Assembly: GCA_965657545.1 (NCBI GenBank)
Contig: CBFHOG010000009.1
Span: forward strand, 23,913-87,912
DNA: 64,000 nucleotides
Direction of reading: 5' to 3'
DNA from: UBA7446 sp965657545
GTDB lineage: Bacteria; Bacteroidota; Bacteroidia; Flavobacteriales; Flavobacteriaceae
Position 1 is the first letter of the stretch. The number at the start of each line of letters is the position of its first letter. Of this stretch, positions 16,133-25,186 are shown in pieces. Both the position numbers and the translations under genes were made by a program. The notes under the pieces were generated by a model that was given only the letters and a program-made list of their open reading frames with translations, searched no databases and was not told where the DNA came from.

Positions 16133-17407
16133 ATGAGTCAATCTAAATTTGCTACAAAAGCCCTACATGAAGGGCACGATGTAACACAAACGCAAGGAAC
16201 ACGTGCGGTACCATTGTACCAATCTACTTCTTTTGTTTTCAACAATGCCGATCACGCTGCTAACCTTTTTTCACTTGCAGAGCCTGGTTACATTTACACA
16301 AGATTAAACAACCCAACAAATGATGTGCTAGAACAACGTATGGCTAGCCTTGAAGGCGGAATTGCCGCCGTGGCTACATGCTCTGGAACAGCTGCGGTAT
16401 CTACTGGGATTTTAACGTTTTTGAAAGCTGGCGACCATATAGTTTCTTCCAATAGTTTGTATGGTGGATCGTATAATATGCTAAAGTCAATGCTTCCACG
16501 ATTTGGGATTACAACTACGTTTGTAGATCCTAATGATGTGTCTAATTTTGATGCTGCAGTTCAAGAAAATACCCGTTTGATTTTTGCGGAGTCGCTAGGA
16601 AACCCAAAATTAGATGTACTGGATTTAAAAGCGATTTCAGCAGTAGCTAAGAAACATAAAATTCCATTTATGGTTGACAATACGGTAGCTACCCCTGCGC
16701 TTTTAAAACCCATTGAGTACGGAGTTAACATCGTTATTCACTCGCTTACAAAGTACATTAACGGAAATGGAACTTCCATGGGAGGTGTCATTATTGATGC
16801 CGGTACTTTTGATTGGTCTAGCGGTAAATTCCCGGAATTTACGTCGCCTTCACCGTCATACCATGGTCTAAACTACCACGAAGCTTTAGGACCAGCAGCA
16901 TATATTGCTCGTGTTCGTATTGAAGGATTGCGAGATTTGGGTGGTGCGATCAGTCCTTTTAACGCTTTTCAAATTATTCAAGGTATTGAAACGCTTGAAG
17001 TGAGAATGCAAAAGCACAGCCAAAACGCACTTGAATTAGCAGAATGGCTTAGCGAAAACGAGGCGGTAGAATGGGTAAATTACCCTGGATTAGCGTCTAG
17101 TAAATACAAATCTTTGGCAGATGAATATCTTCCAAATGGACAAAGTGGCGTTGTTACTTTTGGCGCCAAAGGAGGTTTTGAAGCGGCTAAGAAAATTGCC
17201 GATAATACCAAGTTATTTTCACTGCTTGCCAATTTTGGAGATTCCAAATCATTGATAATCCACAACGCAAGTACCACCCACCAGCAGCTTACTCCCGAGC
17301 AGCAAGAAGACACGGGGGTTACCAATGATCTTATTCGATTGTCTGTTGGGTTGGAAAATATCGAAGACTTAAAAGCAGACTTGCAAGCGGCGTTTGATAC
17401 GCTGTAA
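16133..17407 (+). CDS. O-acetylhomoserine sulfhydrylase (Met17/MetY type)
   Basis: PLP enzyme that makes homocysteine directly from O-acetylhomoserine and sulfide. 424 residues, the length of the long Met17 group. It starts KFATKALHEGHDVTQTQGTR and carries YTRLNNPTNDVLEQRMASLE, CSGTAAVSTGILTFLKAGDH and the PLP-lysine motif HSLTKYINGNGTSMGG. It sits 9 bp after metK. The operon also contains a second trans-sulfurylation enzyme (metZ-like), so substrate division between the two is a question. Confidence 0.92.
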   Translation: MSQSKFATKALHEGHDVTQTQGTRAVPLYQSTSFVFNNADHAANLFSLAEPGYIYTRLNNPTNDVLEQRMASLEGGIAAVATCSGTAAVSTGILTFLKAGDHIVSSNSLYGGSYNMLKSMLPRFGITTTFVDPNDVSNFDAAVQENTRLIFAESLGNPKLDVLDLKAISAVAKKHKIPFMVDNTVATPALLKPIEYGVNIVIHSLTKYINGNGTSMGGVIIDAGTFDWSSGKFPEFTSPSPSYHGLNYHEALGPAAYIARVRIEGLRDLGGAISPFNAFQIIQGIETLEVRMQKHSQNALELAEWLSENEAVEWVNYPGLASSKYKSLADEYLPNGQSGVVTFGAKGGFEAAKKIADNTKLFSLLANFGDSKSLIIHNASTTHQQLTPEQQEDTGVTNDLIRLSVGLENIEDLKADLQAAFDTL

Positions 17408-17429
17408 ATTTTAAAAGAATAAAGGCAAT

Positions 17430-18401
17430 ATGTCATCACTTCAAAAACACACCATACCTTCTTTTCGATTGCAAAGCGGCAAGGTTATGCCTTTGACGTT
17501 GACGTATCAAGTGTTTGGGAAACCACTTGATAGTGCACCTGTTGTGTTGGTGAATCACTCGTTAACAGGCAACTCTGTTGTTTCGGGCGAAGACGGTTGG
17601 TGGAGCGATATTATCGGCCCCAAAAAGCTGATAGATACCGAAGTGTATAGCATTATTGCCTTTAATTTCCCAGGAAATGGATTTGACGATCACTTCCTAG
17701 TCGAGTATAAGGATTTGGTTTTACGCGATATCTCTGAAGCCTTTAAAATAGCACTCGACGCACTTCATATTTCTGAATTGTACGCTGCTATTGGTGGTTC
17801 TATTGGAGGTGCACTGGCTTGGGAAATGGCGGTTTCATATCCGCAATTTATCCAAAATATAATTCCAATTGCTTGTCATTGGGAAGCCTCTGATTGGATT
17901 TTGGCGAATGTATTGTTGCAAGATCGATTGTTACATAACTCTGATAATCCTCTTGAAGATGCGCGTATTCATGCCATGTTGTGCTATCGTACACCACAGT
18001 CGTTCAAGTCTAGGTTTGGACGTACAATAAATCCTGAATTTGACAAATACAATGTAGAAACTTGGTTGTTGCATCATGGCGATAAATTGGCAGGTCGATT
18101 TGATGTACGTGCTTATATGGCTATGAACCACTTGCTTGGTACTGTTGATATTTGTCAAGACCGACCTTCTTTTGAGGAATTGGTGGAGCAGGTAACCGGA
18201 AATATTTATTTGGTTTCAATTGATACTGACTTGTTTTTTACACACGAAGACAACCGCGAAACCTACCGAAGATTGATGAATGTCAAGCCCAATGTGTTTT
18301 TCAAAACCATCTCATCTATTCATGGTCACGATGCGTTTCTTATTGAACACGATCAACTCAACGCATTGCTCAGCGATGTATTTAATCCCTCAATAAAATG
18401 A
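17430..18401 (+). CDS. MetX-like homoserine O-acyltransferase (alpha/beta hydrolase fold)
   Basis: Probably activates homoserine with acetyl-CoA for the adjacent sulfhydrylases. 323 residues, shorter than typical MetX (about 370), with VVLVNHSLTGNSVV, the WWSDIIGPKKLIDTEVYSII segment seen in MetX (GWW..(I/L)GPGK), nucleophile Ser124 in AAIGGSIGGALAWEMA, a late acid in DTDLFFT and the catalytic His in HGHDAFLIEHD. Acetyl versus succinyl preference is not decided by what is visible. Its stop overlaps the osmC-like start (ATGA). Confidence 0.85.
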   Translation: MSSLQKHTIPSFRLQSGKVMPLTLTYQVFGKPLDSAPVVLVNHSLTGNSVVSGEDGWWSDIIGPKKLIDTEVYSIIAFNFPGNGFDDHFLVEYKDLVLRDISEAFKIALDALHISELYAAIGGSIGGALAWEMAVSYPQFIQNIIPIACHWEASDWILANVLLQDRLLHNSDNPLEDARIHAMLCYRTPQSFKSRFGRTINPEFDKYNVETWLLHHGDKLAGRFDVRAYMAMNHLLGTVDICQDRPSFEELVEQVTGNIYLVSIDTDLFFTHEDNRETYRRLMNVKPNVFFKTISSIHGHDAFLIEHDQLNALLSDVFNPSIK

Positions 18402-18823
18402 ATATAAGACTTACACATAAATCTGGCTATCACGCCATTATCGAAAACGATAAGGGGCATCAAGTAGCGATTGACAACAAATCTGTAGAAAACCCACAAG
18501 GTGCAAGCCCCATGGAGCTTTTGCTAATGGGAGTAGCTGGCTGTTCTAGCATTGACATTATCTCAATTCTAAACAAGCAAAAAATAACTTTTGACAGTCT
18601 AGAAATTGATGTTGATGGCGATCGAATTGACAAACCTGCACCTTCGCTATTCACCAAAATACATGCAACGGTGCGTGTTTCTGGAAATGTAAAACCCGAA
18701 AAAATATACCGCGCTGCTGAATTGTCTTTTACCAAGTACTGTTCGGTTTCCATGACCTTAGCAGCAACTGCAAAAATTAGTTTTTCCGTAATCGTTAATG
18801 ATGTCCCCTATGTCAAAGCATAA
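18398..18823 (+). CDS. OsmC/Ohr family protein
   Basis: A 141-residue OsmC-fold protein with the two conserved cysteines: C49 in LLMGVAGCSSIDI and C115 in TKYCSVSMT. In OsmC/Ohr enzymes this Cys pair reduces organic hydroperoxides. It is embedded inside the methionine operon, overlapping the metX-like gene by 4 bp and metZ by about 14 bp. A role tied to sulfur metabolism or protection of thiols is therefore inferred; the actual substrate is unknown. Confidence 0.88.
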   Translation: MNIRLTHKSGYHAIIENDKGHQVAIDNKSVENPQGASPMELLLMGVAGCSSIDIISILNKQKITFDSLEIDVDGDRIDKPAPSLFTKIHATVRVSGNVKPEKIYRAAELSFTKYCSVSMTLAATAKISFSVIVNDVPYVKA

Positions 18824-19988
18824 AAAATTTGAAACGGATGCCATCCGTACACAAGTAGAACGTTCGCAACACAGCGAACACAGCGTACCATTATTTCTCA
18901 CTTCGAGCTTTGTTTTTGACGATGCTGAAGATATGCGGGCCTCTTTTGCGGAAGAAAAAGAAAGCAACGTGTATAGTAGATTTACAAACCCCAATACGAG
19001 CGAATTCGTTGAGAAAATTTGTAAGATGGAAGGCGCTCAAGACGGCTACGCTTTTGCCACAGGGATGGCTGCTGTTTTTGGTACTTTTGCTGCACTTTTG
19101 AATAGCGGCGACCATATTCTTTCTGCACGGGCCGTTTTTGGTTCAACACACGGTTTGTTTACGAAGTTTTTACCCAAATGGAATATTGAAACCACCTATT
19201 TTGATGTGGCGGATTTAGACCGTTTTGAGGAACTTATAACACCCAATACTAAAGTGATTTATGCTGAATCGCCAACCAACCCAGGATTACAAGTATTGGA
19301 TTTGGAGCGCCTCGGTGTATTGGCAAAAAAGCACAATCTAATTCTAGTTATCGACAACTGTTTTGCAACACCTTACCTTCAAAAGCCTATCCAATTTGGA
19401 GCTGACTTGGTTATTCATTCAGCTACCAAACTCATCGATGGTCAGGGTAGGGTTCTTGGTGGTGTGACCGTAGGTCGTTCTGATTTAATTCGTGAAATTT
19501 ATTTATTTGCTCGCAATACAGGTCCTTCTATGTCGCCATTTAATGCATGGACACTTTCAAAGAGTTTGGAAACCCTAGCAGTACGCGTTGACAAGCATTG
19601 TGATAATGCTGAAAAAGTAGCTGATTTTTTGCTTGAGCACGAGGCGGTAGAGGAGGTGCGCTATCCCTTTCTTCCCAATCACCCGCAATATGAGATTGCC
19701 AAAAAGCAGATGACAAGAGGTGGAAATGTTATTGCGTTTCAGGTCAAAAACGGACTCTCGGGTGGAAAACAATTTATTGATGCGGTGCAATTGTGCTCCC
19801 GTTCCTCAAACTTAGGTGATACCCGAACTATAGTCACGCAACCTGCGCTTTCTACGCATAGTAAATTGAGCGAGGAAGACCGTTTGGCAGTAGATATTAC
19901 AGACGGGTTGATTCGTATTTCGGTAGGATTAGAACATCCGGATGATGTCATTCAGGATCTAAAACAAGCCCTTAATTCGCTCTTGTGA
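18810..19988 (+). CDS. metZ: O-succinylhomoserine sulfhydrylase-like PLP enzyme (MetZ type)
   Basis: A cystathionine-gamma-synthase-superfamily enzyme of about 392 residues. Key motifs are YSRFTNPNTSEFVEKICKME, ATGMAAVFGTFAALLNSGDH, VIYAESPTNPGLQVLDLE, the DNCFATPYLQKP segment and the PLP-lysine motif HSATKLIDGQGRVLGG. IDGQGR is characteristic of MetZ rather than MetB. The start is placed at MSKHKKFETDAIRTQ; ATGs at 18798 and 18801 are alternatives. It ends with a 4-bp overlap onto the GTG start of the split metH. Confidence 0.88.
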   Translation: MSKHKKFETDAIRTQVERSQHSEHSVPLFLTSSFVFDDAEDMRASFAEEKESNVYSRFTNPNTSEFVEKICKMEGAQDGYAFATGMAAVFGTFAALLNSGDHILSARAVFGSTHGLFTKFLPKWNIETTYFDVADLDRFEELITPNTKVIYAESPTNPGLQVLDLERLGVLAKKHNLILVIDNCFATPYLQKPIQFGADLVIHSATKLIDGQGRVLGGVTVGRSDLIREIYLFARNTGPSMSPFNAWTLSKSLETLAVRVDKHCDNAEKVADFLLEHEAVEEVRYPFLPNHPQYEIAKKQMTRGGNVIAFQVKNGLSGGKQFIDAVQLCSRSSNLGDTRTIVTQPALSTHSKLSEEDRLAVDITDGLIRISVGLEHPDDVIQDLKQALNSLL

Positions 19989-20986
19989 AAACACTAAAAG
20001 ACCTTTTATCGGAACGTATTTTGGTACTCGATGGCGCTATGGGTACGATGCTTCAAGCCTATAAATTTGAGGAAGAAGATTTTCGTGGAAATCAGTTTGC
20101 AAATCACAAAATTCCACTTGCTGGAAACAACGATTTATTATCGATTACGCAACCCAAAGCCATTTATGAAGTACATGCAAAATACTTGGAAGCAGGCGCG
20201 GATATCATCGAAACAAATACTTTTTCTGGAACAAGTATTGCCATGGCAGATTATGCTTTGGAAGACTATGTTATCGAACTCAATGTAGCTTCTGCTAAAA
20301 TTGCACGCCAAGCCGCCGATGATTTTACAGCAAAAAACCCAAATAAACCACGTTTTGTAGCAGGTTCTATCGGACCAACAAATAAAACGGCTAGCATGTC
20401 ACCAGATGTTAACGATCCAGGGTATCGCGCTGTTTCGTTTCATGAGTTAAAGGATGCGTATAGCGAACAAGCTTTGGCACTTATTGAAGGAGGAGTAGAT
20501 ATTTTGATGGTAGAAACCGTTTTTGATACGCTTAATGCCAAAGCGGCTCTTTTTGCTATCGATGAAATAAAGGAAAACAAGCAACTTGATATCCCCGTTA
20601 TGGTAAGCGGTACCATAACCGACGCTTCTGGACGTACCCTTTCTGGACAAACTGTAGAGGCATTTTTAATTTCTATTTCTCATATCGATTTATTAAGTGT
20701 TGGATTTAATTGCGCCTTGGGCGCAGATCAATTAAAACCTTATGTGCAACGCCTTGGGCAAAACACGGATCAGTTTATTTCGGCACACCCAAACGCAGGC
20801 TTGCCCAACGCTTTTGGGGCTTATGATCAATCTCCTGCTGAAATGTGCGAATTGATTGAGTCTTATATGTCCGAAGAATTGGTAAATATTATTGGTGGAT
20901 GTTGTGGCTCCACACCTGAACATATTAATTTATTGGCGCAGGCTGCAGCCAAATACAAACCCAGACCCATTTTCCAAGATGCCTAA
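19985..20986 (+). CDS. Methionine synthase, N-terminal homocysteine-binding module (split MetH)
   Basis: 333 residues corresponding to the first domain of cobalamin-dependent MetH. It begins with GTG (GTGA overlap with metZ) and carries VLDGAMGTMLQAYKFEEEDF, ADIIETNTFSGTSIAMADY, AGSIGPTNKTASMSPD and, at the C-terminus, the zinc ligands C (VGFNCALGAD) and CC (IIGGCCGSTPEHI). The remaining domains are on the next gene, whose start lies inside this gene's last 8 bp. The reading frame ends cleanly with its own stop, and the partner has its own ATG, so this is a true gene split rather than a frameshift. Confidence 0.92.
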   Translation: MKTLKDLLSERILVLDGAMGTMLQAYKFEEEDFRGNQFANHKIPLAGNNDLLSITQPKAIYEVHAKYLEAGADIIETNTFSGTSIAMADYALEDYVIELNVASAKIARQAADDFTAKNPNKPRFVAGSIGPTNKTASMSPDVNDPGYRAVSFHELKDAYSEQALALIEGGVDILMVETVFDTLNAKAALFAIDEIKENKQLDIPVMVSGTITDASGRTLSGQTVEAFLISISHIDLLSVGFNCALGADQLKPYVQRLGQNTDQFISAHPNAGLPNAFGAYDQSPAEMCELIESYMSEELVNIIGGCCGSTPEHINLLAQAAAKYKPRPIFQDA

Positions 20987-23648
20987 CGTCCAGAAATACT
21001 TAACGCTTTCGGGACTGGAACCCTTGATTGTACGTCCTGAAACCAATTTTGTGAACGTTGGCGAACGCACCAATGTTACGGGGTCAAGACGGTTTTTACG
21101 CCTTATTGAAAATGATGATTACGATACAGCCTTAGATATTGCTCGTGAGCAAGTAGATGGTGGTGCGCAAATTTTGGATGTAAACATGGACGAGGGCATG
21201 ATTGACGGCGTTGCTGCCATGACACGTTTTCTCAATCTTATTCAATCTGAACCGGATATTGCGCGAATTCCTATTATGATTGACAGCTCAAAATGGGAAA
21301 TCATTGAAGCTGGGCTTCAAGTAGTGCAAGGCAAATGTGTAGTGAATTCTATTAGCCTTAAAGAAGGCGAAGACGTATTTATTGCACAAGCAAAAAAAAT
21401 TCGTCGCTACGGTGCTGCGGTAATTGTCATGGCATTTGACGAGAACGGACAAGCAGATTCCTTTGAACGAAGAATTGAAATTTGTAAACGGTCGTATGAT
21501 ATTTTGGTAAATGACGTTCATTTTCCTCCACAAGACATCATTTTCGATCCTAATATTTTCCCGGTTGCTACAGGAATGGAGGAGCATAAAACCAATGCAC
21601 TTGACTTTTTTCAAGCAACCAAATGGATTCGAGAAAACTTACCACACGCCCATGTAAGTGGTGGTGTGAGTAATGTTTCTTTTTCGTTTAGGGGAAACAA
21701 TACGGTGCGCGAAGCCATGCATGCATCTTTTCTGTATCACGGCATTAAGCACGGCTTGACCATGGGGATTGTGAATCCAACCATGTTGGAAGTATATGAC
21801 GAAATCCCAAAAGCGTTATTGGAGCATGTAGAAGATGTGCTTTTAAATCGCAGAGACGATGCCACAGAGCGGTTGTTGGATTTTGCAGAACAGGTGAAAG
21901 GCAATACCAAGGCAAAATCAATAAACGATTTGGCTTGGCGCGAGCAAGAGCTTCAAACACGTATTACCCATGCGTTGGTGAAAGGAATTGACCAATTTGT
22001 GGTGGAAGATGTAGAAGAAGCAAGATTGAGTGTAAAGGCTCCTATCGAGGTTATTGAAAACTTTTTGATGAACGGCATGAACGTGGTTGGCGATTTGTTT
22101 GGAAGTGGAAAAATGTTCCTGCCGCAAGTCGTAAAATCTGCCCGTGTAATGAAAAAGGCGGTGGCTTATTTGCTCCCCTATATTGAAGCCGAAAAATCGG
22201 GTAAGCCAGAAGCAGCTGGGAAAATTTTGATGGCAACCGTAAAGGGCGATGTGCACGATATTGGAAAAAATATTGTGAGTGTCGTGTTGGGTTGTAACAA
22301 TTATGAAATTATCGATTTGGGGGTTATGGTACCTCCCGAACGCATTATCGAAACGGCGCTAAAAGAACAAGTGGACGCCATTGGTCTATCGGGACTTATT
22401 ACACCCTCCTTAGATGAAATGGTGTATTTGGTAAAAGAACTCAATAAAACCAATCATGACATTCCTGTGATGATTGGTGGTGCAACCACATCAAGAGCAC
22501 ACACAGCTGTTAAAATTGCACCCCAATACGACCATACAGTCGTACACGTTAACGATGCCTCTAGGGCAGTGACCGTAGTTGGTAATTTGCTCCAACCGCA
22601 AACCAAAGCGAAGTATAAGGCTGATATAAAAGAAGAATACGACGATTTTCGGGCCCGTTTTCAGCAACGAAGCGACCATAAAACCTATGTTGCTCTAGCA
22701 GAAGCACGTGCGCAAAGGCTTCAAATAGACTTTGCTGCGCAGCCACCAATGACTCCAAATCAATTGGGGATTCAGCATTTTAATCAAGACTTAGAAGTGT
22801 TGGTGGATTATATTGACTGGACACCTTTTTTCCGTTCGTGGGATTTGCACGGGCGTTATCCTGATATATTAACAGATGATGTAGTGGGAAAAGAAGCCAC
22901 CCAGCTTTTTGAAGATGCCAAAGCGATGCTTCAACAAATTATAGATGGTAAACTATTGCAAGCAAAGGCCGTTTTTGGATTGTTTGAGGCAAATAGTAAC
23001 GACCAAGACGACATTGAAGTAACACACAACAATAAAGTATATCACTTTAGAACACTACGCCAACAACTGCTAAAAAGCAAGGGGAAACCCTACAGGGCAC
23101 TTTCCGATTATATTGCACCAAAACACCAAAATATTCAAGATTATATGGGTTGTTTTTGTGTTACGGCAGGGTTTGGAACTGCCGAACTTGCCAAAGATTT
23201 TGAAGCCCGTAACGACGATTATAACAGCATTATGGTGAAGGCTCTTGCGGACCGATTGGCGGAAGCTTTTGCGGAGTATTTACATAAAAAAGTTCGCACC
23301 ACGCATTGGGGCTATCAGCCTAGCGAGTCGTTGACCAACGAAGAACTTATCAAAGAATCGTATAGCGGTATCCGTCCTGCGCCGGGATATCCAGCATGTC
23401 CAGACCACTTGGAAAAAGAAACCATTTGGGAATTGCTACAAGTAAAAGAGCGCATCAACGTGGAACTGACCGAAAGCCTTGCCATGTGGCCGGCGGCATC
23501 GGTTTCGGGCTACTATTTTGCGCATCCAGAAGCATCGTATTTTGGATTGGGCAAGATTACAAAAGAGCAAGTACAAGATTACGCTACACGAAAAAATATA
23601 GCGATTGAAAAAGCCATACAATGGCTCCAACCTAACTTAAAGGAATAA
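20979..23648 (+). CDS. metH: Methionine synthase, pterin-, cobalamin- and SAM-binding modules (split MetH)
   Basis: About 889 residues from MPNVQKYLTLSGLEPL. In order: pterin-binding domain (NFVNVGERTNVTGSRRF, DVNMDEGMIDG), cap domain, B12-binding domain (GDVHDIGKNIVSVVLGCN, the DxHxxG cobalamin motif near residue 425, and VMIGGATTSRAHTAVKI), and the C-terminal SAM-dependent reactivation domain (YSGIRPAPGYPACPDH, AASVSGYYFAHPEASYFGLG). Together with the preceding 333-residue gene it makes a full-length MetH (about 1220 residues). Start choice: the ATG 8 bp before the upstream stop gives the normal N-terminus. Confidence 0.96.
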   Translation: MPNVQKYLTLSGLEPLIVRPETNFVNVGERTNVTGSRRFLRLIENDDYDTALDIAREQVDGGAQILDVNMDEGMIDGVAAMTRFLNLIQSEPDIARIPIMIDSSKWEIIEAGLQVVQGKCVVNSISLKEGEDVFIAQAKKIRRYGAAVIVMAFDENGQADSFERRIEICKRSYDILVNDVHFPPQDIIFDPNIFPVATGMEEHKTNALDFFQATKWIRENLPHAHVSGGVSNVSFSFRGNNTVREAMHASFLYHGIKHGLTMGIVNPTMLEVYDEIPKALLEHVEDVLLNRRDDATERLLDFAEQVKGNTKAKSINDLAWREQELQTRITHALVKGIDQFVVEDVEEARLSVKAPIEVIENFLMNGMNVVGDLFGSGKMFLPQVVKSARVMKKAVAYLLPYIEAEKSGKPEAAGKILMATVKGDVHDIGKNIVSVVLGCNNYEIIDLGVMVPPERIIETALKEQVDAIGLSGLITPSLDEMVYLVKELNKTNHDIPVMIGGATTSRAHTAVKIAPQYDHTVVHVNDASRAVTVVGNLLQPQTKAKYKADIKEEYDDFRARFQQRSDHKTYVALAEARAQRLQIDFAAQPPMTPNQLGIQHFNQDLEVLVDYIDWTPFFRSWDLHGRYPDILTDDVVGKEATQLFEDAKAMLQQIIDGKLLQAKAVFGLFEANSNDQDDIEVTHNNKVYHFRTLRQQLLKSKGKPYRALSDYIAPKHQNIQDYMGCFCVTAGFGTAELAKDFEARNDDYNSIMVKALADRLAEAFAEYLHKKVRTTHWGYQPSESLTNEELIKESYSGIRPAPGYPACPDHLEKETIWELLQVKERINVELTESLAMWPAASVSGYYFAHPEASYFGLGKITKEQVQDYATRKNIAIEKAIQWLQPNLKE

Positions 23649-23649
23649 G

Positions 23650-24606
23650 ATGAAAGTTACTGAGCACATCAAAAAAGCGGAAGGAAAAACCATGTTTTCG
23701 TTTGAGATTTTACCCCCTTTAAAAGGGCAGAATATCGAAACTATTTTTGATAACATAGACCCGTTAATGGAGTTTAATCCCCCGTTTATTGACGTTACCT
23801 ATCACCGTGAGGAATACGAATTTAAAGAACTTCCTAACGGCCTGTTAGAAAAACGAGTTGTACGTAAACGTCCGGGTACGGTGGGTATTTGTGCCGCCAT
23901 TCAAAACAAGTATAAAGTCGATGCCATTCCACACGTGTTATGTGGGGGATTTGACAAAGAAGACACCGAAAATTTCTTGATTGATATGGGCTTTTTAGGG
24001 ATTGACAACGTGGTTGCCCTTCGCGGCGATGCGGTAAAATCGGAAACTTATTTTAAGCCCGAACCCAAAGGAAATGCTTATGCATTGGATTTGGTGCATC
24101 AAATAGCCGATATGAACAAGGGTGTCTATTTGGATGAAGACATTCAAAATACCGCACAAACCGATTTTTGTATTGGCGTAGCTGGCTACCCCGAAAAGCA
24201 TATGGAAGCTCCTAATATGGAAAGCGACTTGCACTTTTTAAAGAAAAAGATGGAAGGTGGTGCAGACTATATTGTAACCCAAATGTTCTTCGATAACGAG
24301 AAGTTTTTTGCCTTTGTAAAAAATTGCCGTGAGGCTGGCATTACTGCGCCCATTATTCCTGGGTTAAAACCTTTGGCAACGCAAAAACAGCTGAATATGA
24401 TTCCACATCGTTTTCATGTGGACTTGCCCGAGGCGCTTATCAAAGAAGTACTAAAAGCAAAGACTAGAGAAGCCGTTAGAGAAGTGGGGATTGAATGGTG
24501 CATTGCACAAAGCCAAGAGCTTATTAAAAATGACGTTCCGTTTTTACACTATTATTCCATGGGTAAATCAGATAATATCCATAAAGTGGCGCGTGCGGTG
24601 TTTTAG
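23650..24606 (+). CDS. metF: 5,10-methylenetetrahydrofolate reductase
   Basis: FAD enzyme producing the methyltetrahydrofolate used by MetH. 318 residues with FSFEILPPLKGQNIETIFD (catalytic Glu), FIDVTYHREEYEFKELPNG, VVALRGDAVKSE, FCIGVAGYPEKHMEAPN, the DYIVTQMFFDNEKFF segment and APIIPGLKPLATQKQL. It starts immediately after metH and is the last gene of the methionine operon. The next gene is convergent, 10 bp away, with no obvious terminator hairpin between them. Confidence 0.96.
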   Translation: MKVTEHIKKAEGKTMFSFEILPPLKGQNIETIFDNIDPLMEFNPPFIDVTYHREEYEFKELPNGLLEKRVVRKRPGTVGICAAIQNKYKVDAIPHVLCGGFDKEDTENFLIDMGFLGIDNVVALRGDAVKSETYFKPEPKGNAYALDLVHQIADMNKGVYLDEDIQNTAQTDFCIGVAGYPEKHMEAPNMESDLHFLKKKMEGGADYIVTQMFFDNEKFFAFVKNCREAGITAPIIPGLKPLATQKQLNMIPHRFHVDLPEALIKEVLKAKTREAVREVGIEWCIAQSQELIKNDVPFLHYYSMGKSDNIHKVARAVF

Positions 24607-24615
24607 TAGTTTTTA

Positions 24616-24903
24616 TTAAAAGATGTTGGAGATATCTTGTCTTCCAATAATAGTCATGATATCAACAGTATTTGCGTTTACCTTAAAATAAATGGTATCT
24701 GTGCCACAAACGCAACGTCGATATCCTGGTTTGATATACGCCACGGACTCAAAAGAAAAAGGACGTTCGGCAATGGTGTTGAAACAAACAAAAAAGGCAT
24801 CAAAATAAGCGTCTGCTTGAACTACGCCAAACTGCGAAATACCATACTGATAGATCCGAATTAAGTCGTTTTTGGCTTCGTTACTTAAACGATAGTTAGC
24901 CAT
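24616..24903 (-). CDS. ParE/RelE-family toxin
   Basis: 95 residues with the compact RelE/ParE fold pattern: MANYRLSNEAKNDLIRIYQY, SQFGVVQADAYFDAFFVCFN, an ERPFSFESVAYIKPGYRRC core and a C-terminal strand TVDIMTIIGRQDISNIF. The RxxxxxxYxIYF-like strand (CGTDTIYFKV) is typical of ParE. Its start lies 8 bp inside the upstream antitoxin gene, the usual antitoxin-first order. Known ParE toxins act on DNA gyrase, but the target here is inferred only. Confidence 0.88.
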   Translation of the reverse strand: MANYRLSNEAKNDLIRIYQYGISQFGVVQADAYFDAFFVCFNTIAERPFSFESVAYIKPGYRRCVCGTDTIYFKVNANTVDIMTIIGRQDISNIF

Positions 24904-25135
24904 TTTGTAACGATTTTGCTTGCGCTTGTATATCTGCTTTGGTGTCGTTTGTAAAACCGCTTTCTTCGGCTTTATCCAGTTTTGCTCTAATCCAGTCCAG
25001 TTCTACATGCTGCTTTCGAGCTTGCCGAATCAAATCGTTTATAACTTCACTTTTGCTGCTATATTCTTGGCTATCCACTTGCGTTTTTAGCCACTCGTCG
25101 TTTGGTTTGGTAAAGGTGATGCTTTGTCTTGACAT
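24896..25135 (-). CDS. ParD-like antitoxin
   Basis: 79 residues. An N-terminal ribbon-helix-helix (QSITFTKPNDEWLKTQVDSQ, SSKSEVINDLIRQARKQ) is followed by a helical tail rich in Lys/Glu/Asp that would wrap the toxin. It overlaps the toxin gene by 8 bp. The promoter region carries a perfect inverted repeat on top of the -7 box, consistent with autoregulation by the ParD dimer. Confidence 0.87.
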   Translation of the reverse strand: MSRQSITFTKPNDEWLKTQVDSQEYSSKSEVINDLIRQARKQHVELDWIRAKLDKAEESGFTNDTKADIQAQAKSLQNG

Positions 25136-25143
25136 GATGCACT

Positions 25144-25175
25144 TTTGATGTAAATATGCATCAAATATACATCAA
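25144..25175 (-). promoter_or_regulatory. Operator and -7 box of the parDE-like operon
   Basis: A perfect 7-bp inverted repeat TTTGATG (25144-25150) / CATCAAA (25159-25165) with an 8-bp spacer is followed by a third half-site CATCAA (25170-25175). On the minus strand the -7 element TATATTTG (25162-25169) overlaps the second arm. Bound antitoxin would therefore block the promoter. It lies 9-40 bp before the antitoxin ATG. Confidence 0.65.
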
Positions 25176-25186
25176 TTAGAACTATT

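Noticed and set aside
19985..23648. metH split as a frameshift or pseudogene
   Set aside because: Both halves have clean starts and stops, all catalytic motifs are intact, and the 8-bp overlap is like the other overlaps in the operon.
24607..24615. Terminator between metF and the convergent toxin gene
   Set aside because: The gap is only 9 bp and no stem with a T-run can be drawn in it.
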